This document shows, in pieces, positions 44,046 through 56,813 of a DNA stretch of 64,000 nucleotides. The stretch comes from Closterium sp. NIES-65 (lineage: Eukaryota; Streptophyta; Zygnematophyceae; Desmidiales; Closteriaceae), in contig CANXME010002068.1 in assembly GCA_948144175.1 (NCBI GenBank), forward strand, positions 1,054,001 through 1,118,000, in the 5' to 3' direction. The first letter of the stretch is position 1, and each line of letters opens with the position of its first letter. The notes under the pieces were generated by a model, which saw only the letters and a program-made list of their open reading frames with translations, searched no databases and was not told the DNA's origin. The position numbers and the translations under genes were made by a program.

Positions 44046-44500
44046 CTTTGAAGATAAAGTTTCCTTTCTTCAATGTTGTACATGGCGCGAGTGTGGCACT
44101 GTACACGCAGCAAATGGAGCAACTGTTCAATCGAGTCACCAACCTGACCGAGGGCGAAGAAATCTAGGTGTACACCGAGGGGATAAAAATGGAGATTCGC
44201 CAATAGGTTATCGCAGCGAACTACAGTAGCTACCGCGACATTGTACGGGCAGCCAAAAGGTACGATGCTTTGACGCATGGTCAACCCAAAACACAACGTT
44301 ACGGGTCAAAGCGTAATTTGGCCCGGAGAAATCGGCACCCCCCACATTTGCCTAACCGATGGAGATCGACAAATTTGACGCGAAGCAGCAACCGACAAAA
44401 TGCGAATTTTGCAGCGCAGTGGGGCATCAAATTTTGTCATGCTGCAAAATGAAAAAGGCATGTGCGGCAATGCTAGACGGCAAAAGTGGAGCACCCACGA
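44046..44500 (+). pseudogene. G1 Gag remnant (Ty3 chromovirus)
   Basis: The reading FPFFNVVHGASVALYTQQME, then YTEGIKMEIRQ (stop) VIAANY and RDIVRAAKRYDAL corresponds to the conserved end of retrotransposon Gag (F-x-x-G-L-x-x-x-x-R-x-x-V pattern). Two in-frame TAG codons interrupt it. In another frame the CCHC knuckle CEFCSAVGHQILSC is intact at 44401-44442. Gag packages element RNA. Confidence 0.7.
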
Positions 44501-44763
44501 AGTAAAAAAACGGGAATGGCCAGTAGCCGCGGATCGACCTGGCGATCGTGTAAAGATCCGAAAAGCAAATAAAGGCGACGACGTGGCAACTTCGGAGCGG
44601 GTGAAAAAAGGAGAAAATGATGGCGCAAATATAAAACGACACGACCGGCAGGCATCACGGGAAATCGCCGAGGCGAATTGAGGCTCCGCGAAAAAGACTC
44701 TGCACCGACCGGGAATCTCCAGCCGAACACCAACGAAAGTAAGAATTCGTAAAAGTATCTTTT

Positions 44764-45534
44764 AAAGATACTCTAACAATAGATATTGCTTCTCGTGGTT
44801 TTCAAGACTTTGAGAAATTCAGGGGAGATTTAGAGGCCAAGAAAAAGCCTTTAGAGATTATTCACGTACCTGAGAAGTTGGGCAAAGTACTAAAGAGCGT
44901 AGAAAAGGGTTGTGCGTTTCGTGGAGTTAATATTCTCTCCCTGCAGCACAGTGTTAAGGCTCCCCGTTGCCCATAGGTGAAGCCTACACAGCCGCAAAGG
45001 CTTATAGGAAAATTCAAGGCTCTTGAGAAGCTGTACAAGCCTCGGAAAAATCCTCCTACCCCCCAGGTGAAGTTGGAAAGTGCTGAGTCAGGTGTAGGAA
45101 ATAGGGATGGTAATATCTTTGATGTACCCTATGATCCTATCAATGAGACCCTCTTTGGCTACTCAGCACAGCAGGAACCACTACTCCTCGAGATGTTATG
45201 CAAAGGACAACGCCTCCAGGCACTGGTGGATAGCGGTGCATCTCACTCAGTGTGTGATCGCGGGACGTTGGAGAAAATTGGAGAACCTTCCGAGGAGACC
45301 AAGTGTTCGGCAACAATGGTGGACGGTACGAAACTTCCCATCCACGGCAAAGCATCACTGCATCTGCACATAGGGGCGCTGAGGTGGAAGCCGACGTTGC
45401 CGATCACGAACATCAAAGGACTAGATTTCATCTTGGGGCGAGATTTCTTAAAGCGGTTCAGCCCCGAGATCGACTTGGTCAACAGGAAGGAGTGCATCTA
45501 CAACAACGGGAAACGAGTGGAGCTGCGAAGCTAG
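44764..45534 (+). pseudogene. G1 protease (retropepsin)
   Basis: The frame opens near 44764 and has TAG at 44974-44976 and 45532-45534. The active site LVDSGASHSVCDRGTL and the later FILGRDFLKRF are the two signatures of Ty3-type retropepsins. The segment before it (KPLEIIHVPEKLGKVL) is a Gag-protease spacer. The reading continues in the same frame into reverse transcriptase. Confidence 0.82.
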
Positions 45535-47048
45535 ACGGACACAGGGAGCGTTCCTGAAACGACACTGGCACGGTTTGAACAGACGGCGAACGAGAGTAAC
45601 ACGGGATACCTAGCACTGGTTATGGCAGCAGCAGAGGAAGTGAAGTCATACACGGAGCTACCTGCAGCAGTGAAGGATATCTTGGAGCTGTAGAAGGATA
45701 TGATGCCCGATGACCTACCTACAGGCATACCTCCAGTACGCACCCACGAGCACGAGATCGTGGAGGAACCTGGTGCGAAACCCGTCTCACGTGCACCTTA
45801 CCAACTGAGTCCGACCGAGCTGACAGACATGAAGAAACTGATAGAGTACCTACTGGGCAGACAACTAATCCGCCCATCCACCTCTCCCTACGGTGCACCA
45901 ATTCTCTTCACTCCAAAACCAGACGGCAGCTTACGGATGTGCATCGACTACCGCGCACTGAACAAACAGACAGTTATAAACAAATATCCCATATCGCGCA
46001 TAGACGGCCTACTGGACCAACTGCGTGGTGCAACAATTTTTTCAAAGCTGGACCTACATTCGGGTTACTGGCAGATCAAGATGGCGGACAACTCGATCCA
46101 CAAGACGGCATTCCATACTAGATACGGCTCCTATGAATAATTGGTGATGCCATTCGGACTCTGCAACGCACCAGCAACGTTTCAGGCGGAAATGAATCAC
46201 ATCCTATGGCCCTTGCTGAACGAATGCGTAGTAGTATACCTGGACGACATTCTCATCTACTCCAAGAACATGAAGGAGCACATGGAGCATCTGCGGAAGG
46301 AGTTCGAAATCTTGCGCAGAAACAAGTTCTACGTGAAGCTGTCGAAGAGCGAATTCGCCCTGGAGAAGGTGCAATTTCTCAGGCACATGGTGAGTGCAGA
46401 GGGCGTACACGTGGACCCGCGGAAAATCGAAGCCATCAAGATGTGGAAAGTACTGCAGAACGTGAAGGAGTTACAACAGTTCCTAGGCTTTGCCAACTAC
46501 TACAACAGGTTCGCACCACAGTACGCTAAGATAACAACGCCACTACCTGACATACTAAAAAAGGAGACGCCCTACAAATGGGATACTCCTCATCAGCAAG
46601 CCATGGAGCAGTTACAGACAACACTGACTACAGCACAAGTACTCATCCTACTAGACCCAGACAAGGACTACGTAGTTGAACCAGATGCTAGTGACCAGGC
46701 AATTGGAGCAGTACTGATGCAGGATCACGGATGCGGGTTACAGCCCATCATCTACCTCAGTAAGAAGCTACACGGAGCAGAACTGAACCACCCCATCCAT
46801 GAGAAGGAAGCCTTAGCGATAGTCATAGCATTCAAGGCGTGGAGGTGTTACCTAGAAAAACCAAGACTACAGTCTTTACTTACCACTGCAGTCTCAAATA
46901 CCTGAATTCGCAGCCAACGCTCTCACGACGACAGGTGCGGTGGGTGGACTTCTTGGAAACTCACTTCTACTACGACATCGTCTACAAGCCCAGGCTACAC
47001 AACAAAGCAGACGCGTTGAGCCGCCCCGGTCATGTAGCAGGCATCTAG
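45535..47048 (+). pseudogene. G1 reverse transcriptase and RNase H
   Basis: In frame with protease. It reads [49 protein letters not shown] and [14 protein letters not shown], then YLDDILIYSKNM (intact catalytic box), FLGFANYYNRF, and RNase H PDASDQAIGAVLMQ and KEALAIVIAFKAW. Lesions are TAG 45691-45693, TAA 46138-46140 (before LVMPFGLCNAPATF) and a frameshift near 46855. The end NKADALSRPGHVAGI is in the next frame and stops at 47048. Confidence 0.88.
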
Positions 47049-47999
47049 CTCCACGTGATGAACCCTCTTCTCAAGGGTCTATTCCAACATGGGTACTCCC
47101 TGGACGCAAAGATCGCTACAGCACAGACTAAGAAGTTGTTCCAGTGGGAGAAAGACTTAGTTGTAAGGAAGGGCACAGGAAAGATTTGGGTACCGAACTA
47201 TGCCCCGCTTTGACAAATTCTACTGGAGGAGTTTCACAACGAACCTTATGCGGAACATTTCGTGAGCAACAAGATGTTAGCAGGGATGGCAAAGTATTAC
47301 TACTAGCCCGGGGCAGCAGACTTGCAGCAGTTTGTCACCTAATGCGACACGTGCGAGCGGATGAAGAGTAGCAAGCAGGAAAAAGCAGGGTTACTTCAGC
47401 CTCTACCCGTACTGGAGCAACCATGGCAAGTCGTTAGCCTCGACTTCATTACAGGACTTCCTTCGACCTCACGAGGGCATGACGTTATCCTCGTGGTGAT
47501 CGATAAGTTCTCTAGAATGGGACACGTCATCCCGCCCAATGCCCCGACTACAACTGAAGCAACTACTCGCCTCTTCTTCGACCGCATCATCACCATCCAC
47601 AGCATCCCCGCTACAGTCATCTCAGACAGAGACCCCAAAATCATGAGTAAGTTCTGGAAGGAGCTCATGGGACTGTTGGGGACAAAACTTGCAATGTCTT
47701 CAGCATACCACCCCCAAACTGATGGACAGACTGAGCAACTCAAACAAGTGGTTGAACCGTTATTCTGCATAGCTTGCAAATCAACGTCAGCCAGTTGGAC
47801 ACACAGTTGCCGGCCCTTGAGTTCGCTTATAACAACGCGACATATGCGGCCACAGGGAAAACTCCTTTCTTCCTATGTTATGGACGGGAACCACTTACAC
47901 CACAGCAGCCAACCACACCGGCACACGTCCAAGCCGCACACAACTTCGTCACCACCATGGAGCAGCTATGGGAGAAGACTTAGCGACGTCTCACCATGA
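47049..47999 (+). pseudogene. G1 integrase
   Basis: The zinc-binding part is broken by several stops (KYYY then stop, CDTCERMK intact). The core is better kept: VVSLDFITGLPSTSRGHD, VVIDKFSRMGHVIPP, VISDRDPKIMSKFWKEL and YHPQTDGQTEQL supply Asp, Asp and Glu. A frameshift near 47765 leads to LPALEFAYNNATYAATGKTP in another frame. This part inserts the element cDNA. Confidence 0.87.
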
Positions 48000-48497
48000 T
48001 GCAGACCTCCCAGAAGCAGTATGCCGATCGCCAGCGACGTGATTACTCAGTAGCAGTCGGAGATCAGGTGCTTCTTGACATGCGCAGCTTGAACCTGTCT
48101 CACCTACCATCCAAGCTCCGGCCTTGCTTCTGTGGTCCTTTTCTCGTTGAGGCACAGGTGACACCAGTAATATTCCGCTTGTGCTTACCTACTACGTGGA
48201 AGCTTCACAATGCTTTCCATGTTCAGCTACTAAAGCCCTACAAGGACCCCAACCAACAGTTCCACGGACGGCAGCTACCGCCACCACCACCTGTTCTCGA
48301 ACAGGATGAACCAGAGTACGAAGTGGAGCGCGTTCTCACGGCGCCGCGACGGCAAGACCCTCAAGTTCTTGATACGCTGGAAGGGTTATGACCCCACAGA
48401 GGACAGTTGGGTTGTAGAAGCTGATATGGGCAATGCACGCTGTGCTCTTAAGGACTATCTTGTCAAGCAGGGTGTCTCTCACGCCACCCAGCTTTGA
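48000..48497 (+). pseudogene. G1 integrase C-terminus and chromodomain
   Basis: RRDYSVAVGDQVLLDMRSLN, LRPCFCGPFLVEAQV and AFHVQLLKPYKD form the integrase C-terminal fold. After a frameshift near 48340 come DGKTLKFLIRWKGYDPTEDS and WVVEADMGNA, a chromodomain with its aromatic residues, preceded by EYEVERVL. A chromodomain marks the chromovirus lineage and would direct insertion to methylated-histone chromatin. The stop is at 48495-48497. Confidence 0.87.
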
Positions 48498-48507
48498 GGG
48501 GGGGACG

Positions 48508-48853
48508 TGTGAGAGTATGACGACTTATGCTGGCTTTGCTATATCTAGCTTGGGTTTATTTTATCATGCATAGATATGTTTGATTTCCTAGGTTAGGTGC
48601 ATTCCTATATTTTATAATAGTTATAGCACTGAACCAGGTTACGTATACTGAACTCAAGCCTATTCGGTTTCCACCGAGTTGCTTTCTACTTAGTTTGGGA
48701 AGGTTCTGTTCGGGACGCTTCACGACCCTCAGAACATTCACGTAATACCTGGGTAACTGGCCTTGTGTTGAGACTATACATAGCCTTGTGTTGTACCTAG
48801 GTGAATCATTCAATTCAAACCCACTTTTCTGAGCTTGATCCTAGATCCTCACA
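48508..48853 (+). repeat. Chromovirus LTR (3' LTR of G1)
   Basis: 346 bp beginning TGTGAG and ending CTCACA. A polypurine tract (GAGGGGGGGAC, 48496-48506) lies immediately before it. About 300 bases are recognisably repeated at 58985-59279. G2 coding DNA starts directly after it. Confidence 0.85.
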
Positions 48854-50597
48854 GATACAGGGGATGTTTTTGAAACGACACTAGCACAGTTCGAGCTAGC
48901 AGTGAACGAGAATAATACAGGTTACTTAGCAATGGTTATGGTAGCAGCACAAGAGGAGAAGCCGAACGCAGAGCTACCTACAGCAGTGAAGGAGGTGTTG
49001 GAGCAGTACAATGACATCATGCCAGACGACCTACCTGCAGGAGCGCCTCCAGCACGCACCCACGAGCATGAGATCATGGAAGAAGCAGGTGCAAAACCGG
49101 TCTCATGTGCACCATACCGTCTTAGTTTGACCGATCTGACAGAAATGAAGAAGCAGATAGAGTATCTACTGGATAGACAACTAATCTGCCCATCCATCTC
49201 TCCCTACGGTGCACCATTTCTCTTCACTCCAAAGCTATACAGTAGTTTACGGATGTGCATCGACTACCGGGCACTGAACAAACAAGCAGTCGAGAACAAA
49301 TACCCATGCCACGCATAGATGATCTTCTAGACCAACTGCGTGGTGCAACAGTCTTTTCGAAGCTGGACCTACGGTCGGGTTACTGGCAGATCAAGATGGC
49401 GGACAACTCGATCCACAAGACGGTGTTCCATACCAGATATGGCTTCTACGAATACTTGGTGATGACGTTCGGTCTATGCAACGCACCAGCGACGTTCCAG
49501 GCAGAGATGAGCGATGTCCTACGGCCCCTGCTAAACGAGTACGTAGTGGTGTATCTGGACAATATACCATGAAGGAGCACGTGGAGCATCAGCGGAAGGT
49601 GTTCGAGATCCTGCAAAAAAACAAGTTCTACGTGAAGTTGTCAAAGAGCGACTTCACATTGAAGAAGGTGCAGTTTCTCGGGCACATGGCGAGGGTCGAG
49701 GGCGTACACGTGGACCCGCGGAAGATCGAAGCCGTCAAATCGTGGAAAGTACCGGAGAACGTGAAGGAGTTGCAGCTGTTCCTAGGCTTTGCTAACTACT
49801 ACAACAGGTTCGTGCCGCAGTACGCTAAGATAGTAGTGCCACTGACCAACCTACTGAAAAAGGATACGCCCTATAAATGGGATACTCCTCGTCACCAAGC
49901 CATGGAGCAGCTACAGATAGCACAGACTACAGCGTAAGTACCCATCTTACCAGACCTAGACAAAGACTACGTGGTGGAAGCAGACGCTAGTGACCAAGCA
50001 ATCGGAGCAGTACTGATGCAGGATCACGGACGCAGTTTGCAGCCCATACTGAACCACCCCATCCATGATAAGGAAGCGTTAGCGAAAGTCATAGCCTTCA
50101 AGGCATGAAGGTGTTACCTAGAAGGAGCCAAGACTACAATCTATACTGACCACTGCAATGTCAAATAGCTGAATTCGCATCCGACGCTCTTACAATGACA
50201 GGTGCGGTGGGTGGACTTCCTAGAAACTCACTTCCACTACGACATCGTCTACAAGCCTGGGCAACACAACAAAGAAGACGCATTGAGACACCTCGGTCAT
50301 GTAGCAGGCATCCAGCTCGACGGGATGAACCCTCTTCTCAAGGATCTATTCCAACATGGGTACTCCGTGGATGCAGAGATTGCTTAGTTGCTTACGGCAG
50401 AGAAACAAAAGCTGCTAAAGTGGGAAAAATGCTTAGTTGTAAGGAAGGGAACAGGAAAGATTTGGGTACCGAACTTTGCCCCGCTACGGGAGATCCTACT
50501 GGAGGATTTTCACGACGTACAGTACGCGTACATTTCGGGAGTAACAAGACGCTAGTAGGGATAGCGAAGTATTACTACTGGCCCGGGATGTCAGCAG
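48854..50597 (+). pseudogene. G2 reverse transcriptase, RNase H and integrase zinc part
   Basis: A second chromovirus copy beginning at the position equivalent to G1 45537, so Gag, protease and 5' LTR are absent. It reads [50 protein letters not shown] and FLGFANYYNRFVPQ. The catalytic box is YLDN followed by a deletion (49560-49572). Frameshifts occur near 49305 and 49570, and RNase H (49938-50300) is riddled with stops. The zinc-binding part ends KYYYWPGMSA at the C6 insertion. Confidence 0.85.
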
Positions 50598-50727
50598 TGT
50601 GAAACAAGTGAACAGGAATGGAATGACTAAGTCAGGGTTGGGTACAAATACAACCCTAGAAAGCTGTACCCCATATGTGCTACCCCACTATAGCCTACAA
50701 ACATGCATCAGCTATGATAATCTGACA
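50598..50727 (-). repeat. 3' LTR of C6
   Basis: 130 bp, TGTGAAACAAG...AATCTGACA on the + strand, identical to 57903-58032. The complement of a purine tract (CACCCCCATAGGC) begins at 50728. Confidence 0.93.
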
Positions 50728-50980
50728 CACCCCCATAGGCAAAGTGGGGGAGAACAAGGGGTCACAAGACCAGTCAAGCAAAGCAAAGCAAAGCAAGCTC
50801 AGGGTGGATCACAAAGTCACCACACAGTCCGAGCACAAGAGCAGGGCCAGAGGCCAGTTCACATGCAGGAGTACAGACATATATATAAAACTAGACAAAC
50901 AAGAGCAGGTATATATATATGTCACAGTACAAGTGAAGTCAAGAGGAGAGCAAGTGAGGCAAGACAGGTACAAGACCCAG

Positions 50981-53790
50981 CTAGGTGCAAAAGCGCTGAT
51001 GGTCACAAGGCGCGAGTGCCTTGGTGAACACATCAGCAGTGTTGGCCTCAGAGGCCACGTACGCAAGTCGCAACTGACCACACTGCTGCAGCTCACGAGC
51101 AAGGAAGTAGCGGAGAGCAATGTGCTTCGTTCTGTGCTCCAAGCGCTGCTCTCGACACAAGGCCAGCATGGCCTTGTTGTCTACGTACAGCACTGGAGGA
51201 GAACGAGGCGGCTCTCCAAGGTCAGTCAGCAGGTAGGTGAGCCAGCGAAGCTCCTGTGCAGCCATGGCCCAGGCGTAGATCTCAGCCTCACAACTGGAGC
51301 CGAGAACCGAAGACGAGCGAGTAGACCGCCACGAGACAGAGCCGGAACCAAGGCTGAAGGTGTAACCCTGTGACGACCGCTGCGTAGCCTGGTCGTCAGC
51401 CCAAGAAGCGTCCGCGTGGCCGGTATGGACCACTGGACTCCGCCCTCCAAGCACTAGCCCCATGCCCGACGTACTGCACAGGTAGCGCAATACCCTCTTC
51501 GCTGCAGCCATGTGCTCCGGTCTGTGTCTCCCAGGAGCAACATAGCGTGCAAGAATGCTCAGAGGGTATGCAAGGTCAGGTCGTGTGCAGGTCATCAGGT
51601 ACATGAGGCAGCCAACAAGCTCTTCATACGGACCACTCGACTCTACGGACTCATCCAAAGGCAGAGCTGAGAGTGAGTGGCGAGTAGGCAGAGGAGTGGC
51701 CTGAGGCGAGGAGTACGTGAAGCCGAAGCGCTGAAGGACCTGCTGCACCATGTGTGACTGAGTCAAGGTAATGGTGCGGCGTGCTCTGTCCCGAGTGATC
51801 TGCAAGCCAAGGTAGCTGCGCAGTTCACCCAGGTCTGTGCACGTGTGTCTCTTCAGCAGCTCGGACTTCACGTAGGCGAGTCCAGCAGTGTCCGCTGTGG
51901 CAAAGACCAAGTCGTCGACGTACACGAGGATGTAGAACGGCGGCAGAGAAGTGTCGGTGCGCAGAAACAGCGAAGGGTCAGCAGTAGAGGGAGCAAACCC
52001 AAGAGCCGCAAGCGTAGTCCTCAGTGTGTCGTGCCACTCACGCGGTGCCTGGCGGAGACCGTAGACTGGCCGTCGGAGGCTCCACTGGGTGCCAGGAGGG
52101 AAAGTCCCAGTGAAGCCAGGTGGACGGCGAAGCCAGATCTCCTCGTGCAGGCTACCCTGCAAGAACGCAGTGCTGAAGTCAAGAGAGTGAAGCTCGTAGT
52201 CGCGCTGAGCGGCTATGTGCAGCAGCACCCGAAGAGTAGTCATCTTCGGGGTGGGAGAGAAGGTCTGAAAGTAGTCAACTCCCTGCCGCTGACTGAAGCC
52301 ACGAGCAACGTACCGTGCCTTGAAGACAGGTGGAGAGCCCGGCGGCCGCTTCACCCTGAAGATCCACATGCCACTGACGATGTTCGCCCCAGGAGGGGGA
52401 ACCGCGTCAACGTAGGTGCCTGTGGACTTCCAGGAAGCCATCTTTGCATCCATAGCTGACTGCCACTGAGAAGAGTAGGGACCCTCTACGGCCTCCGCGT
52501 AAGAACGCGGAGTCGGGATGTCTAGTGCATCCGGGTCTCCCTCAGGGGCAAGCAGTACAGACGCGAGATGAGGTGAAGCAGCCGCTAGGCACTGTAACTC
52601 CTCCTGCCTGTCCTCTAGGACGTCCGTGCCAAGAGCACACTCACCCCCGACGGACGGAGGACAGAAAGACGCAGACTCAGCAACAAGACTAGCAGCGTAG
52701 TCGAGACGACAGCGAGCAGCAAAGTCGACGAGCTCAGCGACAAGGGCAGACGCAGCAGTGGACTCAAACGAGGGGTCAGTGACGACAGTAGCAAGGAGAC
52801 GCGTGACAGTAGGACTGGCAGCACGAAGAGAGTCCGACCCAGGGCCGGCAAGCGCAGGAAGAGAGGACTCAGGAGGAGAAGGCAAAGGGGCACGCAGAGG
52901 AGCAGTGGACGGACGCAAAGACATCCGGTGCGTGCCAGGGACAGGAGGAGGACGCTGACGCGAACTGCGACCACTAGCGCGAGCAGCACGAACAGGCGAC
53001 GCGGGACGAGACGCAGGCTCACGACGCTCAGCAAGACCTCCAGTAGGACCAGTGTAAGGAGAGGGAGCAGGCAGTGGAGAGGAAGGCTCCAGCAGGGACT
53101 GCGACTGGACAGGCGGTGGACCCTCTACCAGAGGAGAAAGACCAAGAACCTGCTGCAGGAGCGGAACGAAGTACGGCCGAGGCCGCGCGGCAGCTCCAGA
53201 CTCAGCAGGGACAGCACCACCACCCTCAGGGACAGCACCAGCGCCACCCACACCTCCAGCGGCACGACCAACAGCAGTAGGCTCAGCACCAACGCCCTCA
53301 GCAGCTCCAGCTCCAGGAGGACCCGCAGGTCCAGCAGCTCCGGGACCGGCAGGACCCGCACCCTCGACGGTCGAAGAAGCTCCAGCTCCAGCTCCAGCAG
53401 CACCTCCAGACGCAGCAGCACGCCTCCAGCGGCGAGCGAACCACTCGCGCAGCTCCTGTGGAGAGAGGGGCTCCCGGCGAGACGCAGCAGCAGGAGAAAC
53501 CCCAGGCTCAGCAGCTCCAGACGCAGCACCCCCAGGCTCAGCAGCTCCCAGCACAGCACCCCCAGACCCAGCACCTCCAGGCACAGCACCCCCCGGCTCA
53601 GCACCCCCAGGCTCCGCACCCTCCGCAGTAGCACCCTCAGGCCCAGCACCCCCAGCAGTAGCACCCCCAGGCTCAGCACCCCCGCGCATAGCACCCCCAG
53701 AGTCAGCACCCCCAGGCTCAGCACCCGCAGCAGCACCAGAGTCACCAGTAACCTCGACCGGGTCAACGGCGTCTACCTGGGACACACCTG
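50981..53790 (-). pseudogene. C6 linker, reverse transcriptase and RNase H
   Basis: A 934-codon open frame. It starts in the linker (MSQVDAVDPVEV), with GGAEPGGA repeats to about 53520, SRREPLSPQELREWF, and then FVPLLQQVLGL. Reverse transcriptase is complete: MWIFRVKRPPGSPPVFKARY, GLRQAPREWHD and YVDD at 51911-51922. RNase H has ADDQATQRSSQG, SSCEAEIY and DNKAMLALC. TAG at 50981-50983 removes about 14 C-terminal residues compared with C2. The catalytic parts look intact. Confidence 0.9.
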
Positions 53791-55445
53791 AGGGGGCAGG
53801 AACCTGAGGGGGGGAGGGGGTCTACCGGGGGGGGAACCGGCACAAGGAAGTCCGGGGGAGGGGGGAGGGAAGGAGTGCGGTAGGGGAAGAGACGGTAGAA
53901 GGGGACTGACTCGTCGAACGTGACGTCCTGGGAGGACAGAACATGACGAGAGGAGGGGTGGTAAAACTGCCACCCTGGGGCGTCAGTGGGGAAGCCAAGG
54001 AAGACACAGGGAGCAGCACGAGGGGACAGCTTGTCCGCAGACAAGTCGCGGACAAACGCCCGAGATCCCCAGACACGGAACACAGACGCATCGCCAACCT
54101 TCCCCGTCCACAGCAAGGCTGGGGACATCGCAGGCCGAGAGACCCGGGGGTGAAGGTTGAGCTGATGCGCCGCGTACCTCACCGCAAACGGCCACAGAAA
54201 ATGGGGGGCAGCCGCATGCATCATGGACGTACGAGCGACATCCATGACCATGCCAATGCGGCGCTCAGCAATCCCATTTTGCTGTGGTGAGTCCGGAAGC
54301 GTGAAGGTCTGGCGGATCCCCCGTGCACGACAGTAGTCCCGCAGAAGGCGAGAAGAGAACTCTCCGCCTCTGTCCGAGTGCAGACGCAGAACAGGAAAGT
54401 CCGAGCCGAAGCTCTTCCTGAGCTGGAGACGAGCCTCGCGGATCCAGTCGATCAGCACCTCAGTGACCGCACCCTTGCTGCGCAAGGGGAGGACTGTGGT
54501 GTAACGCGAGTAGTCGTCAACCACCAACAGGAAGTAGCGCTTGTAACCCTGCCCACGGACGGGGGCTGGGCCCCACACATCCATGTGAAGCGTCTGCAGG
54601 GGAGCCTCTGTCGGGGGGAAGTGGGAGGAGTGAGGAGTAGCCCGGAGGCGACCATCGACACAGGGGACACAGGAAGGTCCTGGCCCGGAGGGGAGAGGAG
54701 GGAGAGACTGGGGAAGACCAGAGACAAGGACACGGGAAGCCATGCTCCGAAGACGGGGCAAGGAGGGGTGGCCAAGACGGTGGTGCCACAGGAGAGTCTC
54801 GTGAGACAGGAGGCGACAAGAACAGGGGGCAGACTCAGGACCTGACCGGGACGCAGCAGCAAGCACCTGACCCGACGCAGCCACCTGACCAGACGCAGGG
54901 ACAGGAGGAGACTCAACGGTCAGGGTGTAGAGACTCGACCCCGGCCGACGCGAGAACGTGGCCAGGTGTCGGCCTGTGCGTGCCTCCGTGCAGTGGGTCA
55001 CCCGCTGACTCGCAGGAGTGAACTGGTGAACCCCCACATCCTGCAGGTCCGCTCCACTCACCAAGTTTGTAGAGAACGAGGGAAGGTACAGACCAGACAG
55101 GGTGCCCGAAGGGGCAGCCGGACACGGGAGGACAGTGGAGAAGTGAGACAGGACAGGACCCCCAGAGGGGTCAGCAAGGGAGACCGCAACCGGCCGGCCG
55201 AGCGGCGTAAGGGTAGTGCGGTCTCGAAAGAAGGAGCGAGAAGCTCCGCAGTCAAGTGTGAAAGTGAGGGAGGACGAGGACGACGCAGTACCTGAGAGCG
55301 CAGTCTCACCAGTACCTGAGAGCACAGACGCACTGGCACCTAGAGCAGCAGCCTCACAAGCACCTAGCGCAGCAGTACCAATGCCCGGGTCGGGCTGGAA
55401 ACAACGGTAACCCTCATTCTCCTCACTATAATCCACAACATACAT
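53791..55445 (-). pseudogene. C6 protease and integrase
   Basis: The 560-codon stretch continues the Gag frame after the TAG at 55509. The protease motif is LDCGASRSFF: the catalytic Asp (55251-55253) is present but the usual Ser is Cys. Pre-integrase (LLWHHRLGHPSL, CVPCVDG) and integrase with the full triad (HMDVWGP, LHSDRGGEFSS, NGIAERRIGM) follow. The frame ends in a G-run near 53805-53820; one insertion or deletion there puts the linker and reverse transcriptase in another frame. Confidence 0.88.
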
Positions 55446-56813
55446 AGCAGCAAGGATAGCATCAAAATCAAGACCAAAGATCGCTACACCAGCCCTTAGA
55501 AGCTCATCCTAGCGAGGGATCTCACTAGCCCCAGGGAACTGCTGACGCGAAGCGTCCGTCAGGCGGCCAAAGCAGCGCTGGGTGGCGTGGGCACCCCCAC
55601 ACTGCTCACCCGCGCGGTCGCTGGAACGAAGAACGTAGGTGCAGGGACCAGTACCCCCACCCCTCTGACGCCCAGCGTACCACTCACGAAGCTGCTGAGG
55701 CGGAGGGATGTCCCGCGAGCGCTGCTGCTGCTGCCGCTGCGAGCGCTGGCCACCACCACCGCCGCTACGCTGCTGGGTACCACCTCGACTAGCTCCACCT
55801 CCTCCACCACCACCGCCTCCTCCGCTGCCGCCTCCACCGCCTCCACCTCCGCCGCCTCCACCTCCGCCGCTGCCTCCACCACCACCGCTGGCACCACCAC
55901 CACCGTCTCCGCCGCTGCTGCCACCACCACCACCACCCCCGCCACTAGTCCCGCCGCCACCCCCACTCCCTCCGCCGCCACCGCCGCCACCGCCACCGCC
56001 CCCTCCAGCTCCACCCGCGCCCTTGCCCCCCTTGCCCTTGCTGGAGCGACGTCTCCCACTAGGGGCAGACGCCGCGCCGACCGACTCAAGACCAAGCAGG
56101 TCGGCAGCAGCAGCAGAGGCAACAGAGGGCAGCAAGGGGGAAGGAGAGCACCCCTCAAAGATGGGGGTGCGAGGGTCACCACGAGAAGCACCTAGAGCGA
56201 CTATGCTCTTCTCCGCTGCGAGGAGGGCCTTCTCGAGGAGGTCGACGGTGAGGGTGGTGGGACAGACTGCGAGAAAGTGGTCCCTGACGACGCGAAGGGA
56301 GTCATGGAGGCGCGCGACTACGTAGTAGAGAGCGATGTACATGGGGGGGGGGTTCTTAGCGCAGAACTCAGCAGGAAGGGCGGCGCGGTAGCGAGTGTCA
56401 CTAGTGCGGAGGTGCGTAATGAGGTCAGCGATAGTGGGAAAGGCAGAGAGGTCAGGAAAGAGGTAGGGAAGCATGAGACGGCTCAGTGCAGCAGTGGCAG
56501 GGGAGGAGTAGCGCGCAACTACAGCGTCGTACAAGGTCTGAGCACTCTTGTACTGACTAAAGTGCGCACGCTCAGAGGTAGGGAGGTGGCGACGCACAGC
56601 AAGACGTGCAGCAGCATCGCGGGTGGCCCACTTAGAGCGGACAGTGGGATCAGCATCAGCAGCAGGAGCAGGAGAGGCGCCAGAGGTGAGGTCAAAGAGA
56701 GAAAGGTCGTCAGCCCTGTCGCACTGTAAGAACAGCTGCAGGTCGTCTAACCAGACCTCAAAATCAATGGCGCGACCCTCGGCGTCAAAAGCTAGGACAC
56801 TAGGGGTAGCCAT
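55446..56813 (-). pseudogene. C6 Gag
   Basis: ATG 56813 gives MATPSVLAFDAEGRAIDFEV. The C-run site is in frame (CAKNPPPMYIALYYVV). The N-terminal helical domain, the basic KGKGGKG segment, a roughly 80-residue Gly tract with scattered Ser (about 55790-56010) and the finger (CTYVLRSSDRAGEQC, GGAHATQRC) are all present in one frame. TAG at 55509-55511 replaces the Trp of EIPRW. Otherwise open to integrase. Confidence 0.88.
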
